From NCBI GenBank assembly GCA_046540835.1, contig JBKHEL010000002.1, positions 5,381 to 69,380 on the forward strand: a stretch of DNA of 64,000 bases, written 5' to 3'. The translations under genes were made by a program, and so were the position numbers. Shown here one piece after another: positions 37,764 to 49,000 of this stretch (the stretch's first letter is position 1; the number at the start of each line of letters is the position of its first letter). Under the pieces are notes generated by a model. That model had not been told where the DNA came from, ran no database searches, and was given only the letters and a program-made list of their open reading frames with translations. The stretch is from Coraliomargarita_B sp046540835. Lineage in GTDB: Bacteria; Verrucomicrobiota; Verrucomicrobiia; Opitutales; Coraliomargaritaceae.

Positions 37764-38147
37764 TTACTCCCAATAATCCTCTCCATAGTCGAAGAAAATC
37801 TCTTCGCCCGGCTGAATATCCCGGAGCGCTTCAAAGCGAGCGGTCTTCCAGCGACTGGAGACAACAAGAAAGGCATTGGGTTCGTCGCTGTGATTGATAA
37901 AGCGCGTATAGTTGGCTTTGGGGCCTTCACCGACAATAATATGTGTGCGGCAAACCCAGAGCACATAGGCGGAAAAAGGACGATCCGGATCGTAGAACTC
38001 TTTTTCCCCGATTATTTCGCCTGTATAGTAGCCGATTGTGTCTTCCTGTGCGATGGAAACTTTGGTGAAAAGGCCGCGGCCGGCACCCTCGATGGTCGAG
38101 GGGCGGACATCAAAGTCGGCTTCGGTCCAGATTCTTTTCTTTGGCAT
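37764..38147 (-). CDS. Stand-alone SET-domain lysine methyltransferase-like protein
   Basis: 127 residues forming just one SET domain. Motifs in order are EGAGRGLF near 20-27 (SAM-binding GxG), YYTGEIIGEKE, RFINHSDEPNA at 82-92 (the pseudoknot NHS) and GEEIFFDYGEDYW at 114-126. SET proteins transfer a methyl group from SAM to protein lysine. No pre- or post-SET cysteine domains are present, as in the small bacterial SET proteins. The substrate is unknown. It lies between the GspE-like gene and mutY on the same strand. Confidence 0.88.
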   Translation of the reverse strand: MPKKRIWTEADFDVRPSTIEGAGRGLFTKVSIAQEDTIGYYTGEIIGEKEFYDPDRPFSAYVLWVCRTHIIVGEGPKANYTRFINHSDEPNAFLVVSSRWKTARFEALRDIQPGEEIFFDYGEDYWE

Positions 38148-38176
38148 ATGGTGGGAACTGAATCATTTTATCCAGA

Positions 38177-39214
<1,038 letters not shown>

Positions 39215-39325
39215 GATGGGTGAGGAGCCGGGGGGCTCCCGGGGGATTTCAGCATAATTTTCGTGGGGCACATGCGCTTTGTCGCTGACAGTGGAGTGGG
39301 ATTGTTGCAAAGAAGGAGTAAAGAT

Positions 39326-40318
39326 ATGGCAACGAAGAAGAAAAAACAGCCCTTGGCGGATGAAGGTCCAAAAGTACGGACGATGTATACGATCCAGCTC
39401 GACGAAGCGCAGATGGATCGCCTCGCAGACTATCTTGAGGCAGGGCATCAGGGGCCCTGGACTCACTATGATGTGGCCTATTCGCTTTTTGCATTCAAGG
39501 GCGAAAAGGTGAATGTAGTCGGATATCAGAGTGGAAAACTGGTCGTCTCCGGCAAGCGGACCGAAGAATTTGTGCAAAACATTCTCGAGGCGGAGATCAC
39601 CGGAGATCCCCGTCTCGGCTATGATGAGGTGCACCACCCCGAGTGGTTTGAATTGCATGCCGGGTGTGATGAGAGCGGAAAAGGGGATTTATTCGGCCCC
39701 TTGGTTACCGCCTGTGTGATCGCGGATGGCGACATGGTGCGGCAATGGATCGCGCTCGGCGTAGCCGATAGCAAGAAACTGACGGACGGGAGCATCCTTA
39801 AGCTCGACAAAGCGATTCGCCAGACAGAGGGGGTGGTCATCAGGACTGCATTTGCGCGGATGCCGAAATACAATCAACTCTACGCCAAATTTGACAAGAA
39901 CCTGAATAAACTGTTGGCCTGGTATCACAGCAAATCGCTGACGCAGGCGCTCGACGAGCGTCCGGCACCCTGGGGGCTGCTCGATCAGTTTACCAAGCAA
40001 AAGCTGGTCGATGCCTACGTGAAGGACCGCAAGGAGTTTAAACTGATCAGCCGGACCAAAGCCGAGTCGGACCCGGTCGTGGCAGCGGCCTCCATAGTCG
40101 CCCGAGCGGTTTACGTGCGCGAGATGAAGCGCCTCTCCGATGAGGCAGGGGAAACTCTGGTGAAAGGGGCGGGGGCCAAAGTGCTGGAGCAGGCAAAAAA
40201 AATCGTTGAAAAGAAAGGCCCCGAAGCTTTGGGGAATTTTGCAAAAATGCATTTTAAGACGGCCTACGAGGCTCAGGGCCTCAAGCCTCCACCCAAACCG
40301 CCCTGGGCAAAATATTAA
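39326..40318 (+). CDS. rnhC: Ribonuclease HIII
   Basis: 330 residues from the ATG at 39326, preceded by AAGGAG. It cuts the RNA strand of RNA-DNA hybrids. A TBP-like N-terminal substrate-binding domain (about 20-95, YTIQLDEAQMDRLADYLEA) is followed by the type 2 RNase H core with the family signature DESGKGDLFGP (Asp115, Glu116), ADSKKLTD, and SDPVVAAASIVAR with the late catalytic residue. The DESGKGD motif separates HIII from HII (DEAGRG). It is directly followed by rnhB, so both type 2 enzymes are encoded side by side. Confidence 0.95.
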   Translation: MATKKKKQPLADEGPKVRTMYTIQLDEAQMDRLADYLEAGHQGPWTHYDVAYSLFAFKGEKVNVVGYQSGKLVVSGKRTEEFVQNILEAEITGDPRLGYDEVHHPEWFELHAGCDESGKGDLFGPLVTACVIADGDMVRQWIALGVADSKKLTDGSILKLDKAIRQTEGVVIRTAFARMPKYNQLYAKFDKNLNKLLAWYHSKSLTQALDERPAPWGLLDQFTKQKLVDAYVKDRKEFKLISRTKAESDPVVAAASIVARAVYVREMKRLSDEAGETLVKGAGAKVLEQAKKIVEKKGPEALGNFAKMHFKTAYEAQGLKPPPKPPWAKY

Positions 40319-40400
40319 AGCAAGCGTTACAGCGGAACCGCCCGGCTGGCCATGTCTGCCTTCCATCTGCGGGATGCGGGCTGAGCATCTGAAGACTGCA

Positions 40401-41105
40401 ATGAATTTAAATCCCCTCCAGGCTCACGATGCCCACTGCCTCAAAGAAAGCAGCTATCTGGTTGGAGTCGACGAGGCCGGTCGGGGTGCGCTCGCCGGGC
40501 CCGTCGTCGCCAGTGCTTGCCTGATCGCGCGGGAATTTTTCAGTTCGGAATCGGTTCTGAGGGGTTCTGCCAGGATCAACGATTCGAAGCAACTCACCGC
40601 TGCCGACCGCGAAACCCAGCTTCTCTGCATTGAGAATTTGCGTGCAAAAGGATGGATCGATCTTGCCGTGGCCGAGGCCTCGGTTGCCGAAATTGCGGAC
40701 CTGAATATTCTCGGGGCGACACGCCTGGCCATGCAGCGTGCGCTCTTGCAGCTTTCGGAGCGGGCTCGGGGGTGGACTCTCCCCGCAGCGGAAGCCTCTG
40801 GTCCTCTTTTCCAGCAGCAGCCCGCAGTTGTTCGCTGTTTGGTGGACGGGCGTCCGCTTCGACCTTTTCCCTTCCTGCACGAGGGGCTTGTGAAAGGCGA
40901 CAGCCGCTCGCTTGCCATTGCCATGGCCAGCATCGCAGCCAAGGTCCACCGGGACCGTAAAATGACCCGCCTGGCAGACCAGTTCAGCGGATACGGATTT
41001 CACCAACATAAGGGCTACGGGACAAAAGCCCACCGCGAGGCGATCCGTCATTTGGGACCGAGTCCGATCCACCGAACCCTGTTTCTGCGAAAAATTTTGA
41101 ACTGA
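40401..41105 (+). CDS. rnhB: Ribonuclease HII
   Basis: 234 residues from the ATG at 40401 (the frame is open further upstream, with an ATG at 40374). Motifs are GVDEAGRGALAGP (Asp24, Glu25), INDSKQLTA, and SLAIAMASIAAKVHRDRKM with the third and fourth metal-binding residues. It removes single ribonucleotides from DNA and RNA primers. It lies 82 bp after rnhC in the same direction and ends 131 bp before the tRNA-Thr gene. Confidence 0.94.
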   Translation: MNLNPLQAHDAHCLKESSYLVGVDEAGRGALAGPVVASACLIAREFFSSESVLRGSARINDSKQLTAADRETQLLCIENLRAKGWIDLAVAEASVAEIADLNILGATRLAMQRALLQLSERARGWTLPAAEASGPLFQQQPAVVRCLVDGRPLRPFPFLHEGLVKGDSRSLAIAMASIAAKVHRDRKMTRLADQFSGYGFHQHKGYGTKAHREAIRHLGPSPIHRTLFLRKILN

Positions 41106-41130
41106 GGCGCTTATTTTTTCGAAATAAGTG

Positions 41131-41159
41131 TTGACTGGACTGAAGCCGCGCGGCACTTT
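41131..41159 (+). promoter_or_regulatory. Candidate sigma-70-type promoter for the tRNA-Thr/tuf transcript
   Basis: TTGACT (41131-41136), a 17-nt spacer, then CACTTT (41154-41159), about 70 bp before the tRNA. A GC-rich stretch follows. A weak AT hairpin (41110-41128) just upstream could mark the end of the rnhB transcript. The match is to the general consensus only. Confidence 0.35.
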
Positions 41160-41236
41160 CGCGGGCTTTCAATTTTTCAACCACGTTCGTGCGTTGAGAA
41201 CAAGCTCTTTCCGATTCCTTTTCAACAATGCGACAA

Positions 41237-41315
<79 letters not shown>

Positions 41316-41369
41316 AGAAAACGATTCACCCAAACAACAACAATCTGATAACAATAACGAACAACCACC

Positions 41370-42560
<1,191 letters not shown>

Positions 42561-42588
42561 TCGAGGGTCTCCTCCCTCCCACAGTTTT

Positions 42589-42617
42589 GCCGAGGGCTCT
42601 AACTCAGAGCCCTCGGC
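42589..42617 (+). terminator. Strong hairpin after tuf (terminator or processing site)
   Basis: A perfect 12-bp stem (42589-42600 with 42606-42617) with loop AACTC. The downstream tract TTCGCTGTCTTC is only moderately T-rich, so partial termination or RNase processing between tuf and tRNA-Trp is as likely as full termination. Confidence 0.6.
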
Positions 42618-42654
42618 TTCGCTGTCTTCAAACTCACTCGTCATTATTTCCCAA

Positions 42655-42730
<76 letters not shown>

Positions 42731-42746
42731 CTTTTCCATCATTCGT

Positions 42747-42950
42747 ATGAAAAACCCGTTCAGAAGCATCCGTCTCTTTTATAAAGAGATGATGACCGAG
42801 CTTAAAAAAGCTTCATGGCCCACCAAGACAGAGTTGAGGGATTCGACCGTCGTGGTGCTGGTTGCGACAGCCATACTTGGTTCCTATATTGCACTGGCGG
42901 ACTTTTCCCTGATGAACGGGGTTGAACTGCTGACCTCCTGGGTCCGCTAG
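42747..42950 (+). CDS. secE: Preprotein translocase subunit SecE
   Basis: 67 residues with the single-helix SecE architecture. The amphipathic N-terminal helix with ELKKASWPTKTEL (the conserved W-P motif) is followed by one transmembrane helix (STVVVLVATAILGSYIALAD). It stabilises SecY in the inner-membrane translocon. It sits at its usual place between tRNA-Trp and nusG. Confidence 0.95.
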   Translation: MKNPFRSIRLFYKEMMTELKKASWPTKTELRDSTVVVLVATAILGSYIALADFSLMNGVELLTSWVR

Positions 42951-43028
42951 CTGCTGCTTTGGCGACGACCTCACCCATTCGGGATTAAATCCCGAGAAAG
43001 CCACCTATACACACTTTAACAGAGAACC

Positions 43029-43604
43029 ATGTCGGATTCTTCCATTACAGGCCCACGCTGGTATGCCGTCCAGACGCTCTCCAACCAGGAGCAGAAGGCA
43101 AAAAAATATCTCGATAAGTTTATCGCTGTCGAAGAGATGGAGGATTTTGTTTTCGACGTGCTGATGCCTGTCGAGACGGTCACAGAAGTCAAAAGTGGCA
43201 AGAAGTCGACCAAGACCCGAAAGTTCTACCCGGGTTATGTATTCGTCAACATGCGTCTTTATGACGACGACGGCAAACTCCTGCAAAAACCCTGGTATTT
43301 CGTGCGCGAAGCGCAGGGGGTGATCAATTTCGTCGGAGGCGACCGTCCGACCCCGCTGAAGAAAAGCGAGATTGAGCGCATTCTCACCCAAGTCGAGGAG
43401 GCTGAAGGTAAAGAGAAGCCAAAGATTGAATACGATCTTGGAGAAATGGTCAAAGTCAACGACGGTCCCTTTGCGAATCTGGTTGGTAAGATCGAGGAAA
43501 TCGATCCCGACCGGGGTCGGCTCAAAGTCTCCGTTTCCATTTTTGGGCGCTACACGCCCGTCGAACTCGAATACTGGCAAGTCCAGCGAACCGAAGAAAG
43601 CTAA
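43029..43604 (+). CDS. nusG: Transcription termination/antitermination protein NusG
   Basis: 191 residues. The NGN domain starts WYAVQTLSNQEQKAKKYL, and the YPGYVFVNM motif and the C-terminal KOW domain (LGEMVKVNDGPFANLVGKIE) are present. It binds RNA polymerase, suppresses pausing and couples to ribosomes or Rho. An inverted repeat TCGGGAT-TAA-ATCCCGA (42979-42995) lies in the gap between secE and nusG and could be a processing or attenuation hairpin. The NGN insert with the AEGKEKPKIEYDL linker is slightly long but normal for the phylum. Confidence 0.96.
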   Translation: MSDSSITGPRWYAVQTLSNQEQKAKKYLDKFIAVEEMEDFVFDVLMPVETVTEVKSGKKSTKTRKFYPGYVFVNMRLYDDDGKLLQKPWYFVREAQGVINFVGGDRPTPLKKSEIERILTQVEEAEGKEKPKIEYDLGEMVKVNDGPFANLVGKIEEIDPDRGRLKVSVSIFGRYTPVELEYWQVQRTEES

Positions 43605-43610
43605 TCCATC

Positions 43611-44036
<426 letters not shown>

Positions 44037-44089
44037 TTCAAACGAAGGGCTGTTCCGGCTCTTCACTCACCCAAAAAATAGAGATAAAC

Positions 44090-44794
44090 ATGGCCACCCA
44101 GCAAATAAAGGGAAGCAAACGCTACCGTTCGGCCGTCGAAATGGCGGACTTGACGAAGACTTACTCGGTCGAAGAAGCGTCTGCGTTACTCAGCAAACTA
44201 CCGAAGGCAAAATTCGACGAAACGGTCGAAATTTATGCCCACCTCGCCGTCGATGCGCGCAAAAGCGATCAGATGGTCCGCGGCACGCTCTCGCTTCCAA
44301 ACGGAAGCGGGAAGACCGTGCGCGTGATCGTCTTCACCGAAAACCCGGAGGAAGCGACAGCGGCCGGGGCCGACGAAGCCGGCCTCGACGAGCTGATTGA
44401 AAAAGTTCTCGGCGGTTGGACCGATTTCGATGTCGCGATTGCCACGACCAGTGCGATGAAGAGTGTGCGTAAAGTCGCCCGTGTGCTCGGCCCCCGCGGG
44501 CTCATGCCGAATCCGAAGTCCGGCACGGTGACCGACGACGTCCCTGCGGGGATCAAAGAGGTAAAAGGGGGGCGCGTTGAATTCAAGATGGATAAGACCT
44601 CGAATGTCGCCATCGTTGTCGGGAAGCGCTCCTTCACCCCGGAGCAGATCGTCGAAAATGCCGAAGCTGCCGTCAAAGCGCTCAGCGAAGCAAGACCCAA
44701 GGCGATCACCGGGAAGTTTATCAAGAGCCTCACCTTGAGCGCCACCATGAGCCCGGGCATCTCCGTTGATCCCGCGCCGTATAACAAAAACTAA
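44090..44794 (+). CDS. rplA: 50S ribosomal protein L1
   Basis: 234 residues from the ATG at 44090 (after GAGATAAAC). The L1 signatures KFDETVEIYAHLAVDARKSD, GPRGLMPNPKSGTVT and the C-terminal SLTLSATMSPGI are clear. L1 forms the L1 stalk of the large subunit and usually represses its own rplK-rplA operon. Its mRNA target was not identified here. Confidence 0.98.
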   Translation: MATQQIKGSKRYRSAVEMADLTKTYSVEEASALLSKLPKAKFDETVEIYAHLAVDARKSDQMVRGTLSLPNGSGKTVRVIVFTENPEEATAAGADEAGLDELIEKVLGGWTDFDVAIATTSAMKSVRKVARVLGPRGLMPNPKSGTVTDDVPAGIKEVKGGRVEFKMDKTSNVAIVVGKRSFTPEQIVENAEAAVKALSEARPKAITGKFIKSLTLSATMSPGISVDPAPYNKN

Positions 44795-44809
44795 GGAGAG
44801 ACCGAACCG

Positions 44810-45331
44810 ATGAGACCAGAAAAAGAATATCTCGTGGAAGAGGTGAGTGAGCATCTCGCCAAGTCCGATTACGTCTATCTCGCCAATTACGAGCGGATCA
44901 CCGTCGACGAAACAGAAGAGCTCCGGACCTCCCTGGCTGAGCACGAAGCGGAATTTCATGTCGTCAAGAACAGCATCTTCAATGTTGCGGCAACCCGAAA
45001 GGAATATCCGGACCTGAGCGAGCATCTGAGCGGCCCGACGGCCATCATTGTCGGGGGGAATAATCCCTCCGGCGTGGCCAAGGTGCTCGGTAAGTTTTTT
45101 AAGGACAAGGAAAAGGTTGAAGTCAAAGCCGGTCTGCTAAACGAACGGACCTTGACGAAGGAACAAATCGAAGCACTGGCCAAGCTGCCCGGCCTCGAGT
45201 CACTCCGCGCCCAGCTCCTCGGTCTGCTCACGCAGCCCGGCACCGGACTCGTCCGCGTGCTCAATGCTGTGCCGCAAAATCTCCTCAACGTGCTTCAGGC
45301 CAAAGTCCGGGAGGAAGAGGGCGCAGCCTGA
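44810..45331 (+). CDS. rplJ: 50S ribosomal protein L10
   Basis: 173 residues, starting after GGAGAGACC. The N-terminal globular domain (NYERITVDETEELRTSLAEH, FHVVKNSIF) is followed by the C-terminal helix LLNVLQAKVREEEG that carries L7/L12 dimers. It starts 15 nt after rplA, with no room for a separate L10 leader, so the four ribosomal genes are one transcript. Confidence 0.97.
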   Translation: MRPEKEYLVEEVSEHLAKSDYVYLANYERITVDETEELRTSLAEHEAEFHVVKNSIFNVAATRKEYPDLSEHLSGPTAIIVGGNNPSGVAKVLGKFFKDKEKVEVKAGLLNERTLTKEQIEALAKLPGLESLRAQLLGLLTQPGTGLVRVLNAVPQNLLNVLQAKVREEEGAA

Positions 45332-45421
45332 GGCTTTCCACCAATTTTGCCGCAGCCAATTGGCAGCGGCCGAAAACACAACAGAACCAAAATATACGGT
45401 TAGGAGGAATTCGCCTCTTAA

Positions 45422-45445
45422 ATGTCTCTGTCGAAGAGACGCTAA
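45422..45445 (+). promoter_or_regulatory. Possible leader mini-ORF and hairpin upstream of rplL
   Basis: In the 135-bp rplJ-rplL gap a strong Shine-Dalgarno AGGAGG (about 45403) precedes an ATG at 45422 followed by seven codons (MSLSKRR) and TAA. The hairpin GTCTCT/AGAGAC (45424-45429 with 45435-45440) overlaps it. It could tune the high L7/L12 output. The SD-to-ATG spacing (about 13 nt) is long, so this is only a candidate. Confidence 0.25.
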
Positions 45446-45466
45446 CCCATTGAAAGGTAAAACATC

Positions 45467-45856
45467 ATGTCAGACATCACAAAAGAACAAGTCGTCGAGT
45501 GGCTCAGTGCCCAAACCGTGCTCGAAGTCGCCGATCTGGTTAAAGAACTCGAGGAAAAGTGGGGCGTCAGCGCTGCTGCTCCTGTCGCTGTCGCCGCTGG
45601 TGGCGCTCCTGCCGGGGGTGGCGCCGAGGAAGCTGAAGAGGAAAAAGACGAGTTTGACGTCATCCTCAAGGCTGCCGGCTCGAACAAGATTGGCGCGATT
45701 AAAGAAGTTCGCGCGATTACAGGTCTCGGCCTGAAGGAAGCCAAAGAACTGGTCGAAGGTGCTCCCAAGCCCGTCAAGGAAGCAGTTTCGAAGGACGAGG
45801 CCGAAGAGCTCAAGAAGAAGCTCGAAGCTGCCGGCGCCGAAGTCGAATTAAAATAA
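45467..45856 (+). CDS. rplL: 50S ribosomal protein L7/L12
   Basis: 129 residues. The N-terminal dimerisation helices (VVEWLSAQTVLEVADLVKEL) are followed by the flexible Ala/Gly-rich hinge (about 40-60) and the C-terminal factor-binding domain (FDVILKAAGSNKIGAIKEVR, GLGLKEAKELVEGAPKP). It recruits translational GTPases. It is preceded by a small leader element and followed by a strong attenuator-like hairpin. Confidence 0.97.
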   Translation: MSDITKEQVVEWLSAQTVLEVADLVKELEEKWGVSAAAPVAVAAGGAPAGGGAEEAEEEKDEFDVILKAAGSNKIGAIKEVRAITGLGLKEAKELVEGAPKPVKEAVSKDEAEELKKKLEAAGAEVELK

Positions 45857-45896
45857 ATCTGAATACTCGCATATACCCAGTATACGAACAGTTGCA

Positions 45897-45948
45897 CAGT
45901 TAGGTGAGTTTCGGGCTGTAAAGCCCGAGACTCCGCCTAGCTGTTTTT
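45897..45948 (+). terminator. Attenuator-type terminator between rplL and rpoB
   Basis: A long imperfect stem of about 20 bp (45897-45917 with 45922-45943, GTAA loop, several G-U pairs) followed by five T. It is in the same position as the partial terminator/RNase III site known in the E. coli rplL-rpoB gap, where it lowers rpoB transcription relative to the ribosomal genes. Confidence 0.78.
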
Positions 45949-46019
45949 GTCTTTCCGCCGCTCACACGGCACCTTGCAAGTCACATCACAAATAAATACC
46001 GTTTCACGGATCCCGCATC

Positions 46020-49000
46020 ATGTCACAGCGCAAAAACTTCGGTCAACTCAAGGAAGTCATTCAACCACCCAACCTGATTGAGAATCAGGTGGATTCCTAT
46101 AAGGAGTTTCTCCAGATGGATTTGCCCCCGACGCAGCGGAAGCACACCGGTCTCGAGGCAGTTTTTTCCGAGGTTTTTCCGATTGAGAGCTATGACAGCC
46201 GCTGCCATCTGGAGTATGTGAGCTACAGCGTGACGCCCCCCCGCGAGACAGAGATCGAAGCGATCCGCGAGGGTGTGACGTATTCTGTTTCACTTTATGT
46301 CAAACTTCGCTTGCGCGAGGAGGACCACATCAAGGACGAGGAAATTTACATGGGCGAGCTGCCCCTGGTCTCGGAGCGGGGCTCTTTTATTATCAACGGT
46401 GCTGAGCGGGTGATCGTCAGTCAGCTCCACCGCTCCCCGGGCATCTCTTTCGAAGAGAGCACCCACACCAGCGGTAAAACGCTCCACGCCTTTCGGATTA
46501 TCCCGGACCGCGGGACCTGGCTCGAAGTCCAGTTCGACCAGAACGATCTCCTCTACGTTTATCTCGACCGCCGCCGCCGTCGCCGCAAGTTCCTGTTGAC
46601 GACCCTCCTGCGCGCCATGGGCTATGGCTCGGACGCGGAGATTCTCAATCTTTTCTACGATCTCGATGAAGTCTCCGTTGCCGATGCACTGAAGCGGGAG
46701 ACGGTCTCCAATCTGGTCTTGACCGAGGACATTGTCGACGCGGACAAGGGCGTCGTTCTGGCCCGCGCCTTTGAGCCCCTGACGAAGACGATTGTCCGCT
46801 CCTTTGAGAAGGCCGGCCTGAAAAAAGTTGTCGCGATCGATACCTCGGTCGACGACGGCGCCGTCATCCGCTGCCTCAAGAAGGATCCGACGCAGAACGA
46901 GGAAGAAGCGCTGAAAGATATCTACAAGCGTCTCCGCCCCGGGGAACCGCCCACAACGGCAAATGCCAAGGCACTGCTCCAGCGTCTGTTTCAGGATCCG
47001 CGCCGTTACGACCTTGGGCGCGTTGGCCGCTATAAGCTGAACCAGAAGCTCAAGATGGATACCGATCTCGACTTCCGCGTGATCAACGCGGAGGATGTGG
47101 TCGAGGCCACGAAATACCTCTCACGCCTGAAGCGGGGCGAGGGGACGCTTGATGACATCGACCACTTGGGGAGTCGTCGTGTGCGCACTATTGGTGAGCT
47201 GCTGGCGAACCAATGCCGACTCGGGCTGGCCCGCACCGAGCGCCTCGTGCGCGAGCGCATGACGCTCTATGATCAAAGCGTCGATTCGATCTCGCCTCAA
47301 AAGCTGATTAATCCAAAAGCGCTGAGCACGGTGATCCGTGATTTCTTCGCCCGCAGCCAGCTTTCCCAGTTCATGGACCAGATCAACCCACTGGCTGAGC
47401 TGACGCATAAGCGCCGTCTCTCCGCGCTGGGGCCGGGTGGTTTGAACCGTGAGCGCGCCGGCTTCGAAGTGCGCGACGTGCACCCGACACACTACGGGCG
47501 GATCTGCCCGATTGAGACACCGGAAGGCCCCAACATCGGGTTGATCAACTCGCTCTCGCTCTACTCCCGGATCAACGAGTTCGGTTTTATCGAGACGCCC
47601 TATCGTAAGGTGGTCGATGGTAAGGTTTCCGATGACGTCGAATACCTGAATGCTGACCAGGAGGAGCCCTTCATGATCGCTCAGGCAAACTCTGAGATCG
47701 ATGAAAACGGTTACCTTGTGGGTAAGCGGGTGACATGCCGGAACCAGGACGAAGTCCTCGAGCTTTCCCCGGTGGAAGTCGATTACATGGATGTGTCGCC
47801 GAAACAACTCGTTTCCGTAGCAGCCGGCCTCATTCCCTTCCTTGAGCACGATGATGCCAACCGTGCGCTCATGGGTTCGAACATGCAACGCCAGGGCGTG
47901 CCGCTTCTGAAGTCCGAGGCACCCTTTGTCGGGACAGGGATCGAGAGCCGTGTCGCGATCGACTCCAAGTCGGTTGAAGTCGCCGATATCGACGGGATTA
48001 TTGCCGAGGTCGACGCCCGCCACATCGTCCTGACGAAGGATGGGCAGCTGCCTGCCCGCACGAAGGACCTGAAGACGGATCCCAAAAAGGACATTTACGT
48101 TTACCCACTTCGCAAATTCATGCGCTCAAACGCGGGCACTTGCTTCAACCAGAAGCCCATCGTGACCCGGGGGCAACCGGTGAAGAAGGGGGATATCCTC
48201 GCTGATGGTGCGTCCACAGATGAGGGCGAACTGGCGATTGGGCGCAACGTGCTCGTGGCCTTCATGCCGTGGAACGGGTATAACTTTGAGGATGCGATCC
48301 TGATCTCGGACAAGATCGTCAAAGACGATGTCTTCACCTCGATCCACATCAGCGAATACGAAGTGACCGCGCGTGACACCAAATTGGGTCCTGAAGAGAT
48401 TACCCGCGATATCCCGAATGTCGGTGAAGAGGCGCTCAAGAACCTGAACCACGACGGGGTCATCCGTGTCGGCGCTGAAGTGAAGCCCGGCGATATTCTG
48501 GTGGGTAAAATTACCCCGAAGTCCGAGACCGAACTCGCACCGGAAGAAAAGTTGCTGCGTGCGATTTTCGGCGAAAAAGCCGCCGATGTGAAAGATACTT
48601 CGCTCATCGTTCCTTCGGGCGCGACCGGCATTGTCATGGACGTTAAGGTCTCCGCCCGTGTGGACGGAGAGCCCGAACAGATGTCGGCCTCCGACCGCCG
48701 CCGCCAGATCAAGAAAATCAATGAAGAATACCGCTCACAGAGCGATAAGCTCCGCGAAGATCTGACCGAGGCGCTCTCGAATATTCTACTAGGTGAAAAA
48801 ATCCCGCTCGACGTGAAAAACGGTGAAACGGGTGAAGTCATCATCCCGGCGAACCGCAAGATCACCAAGACCTTGCTCCGTCGGCTCGCTGCAGTCTCCA
48901 AGGATCTCGATATCGACCCCTCTCCGGTGAAGATCAAGATTATGGAGATCGTCAACAACTACCAAAGCAAGTTTGACGAACTCGACTACGACCGCGAACG

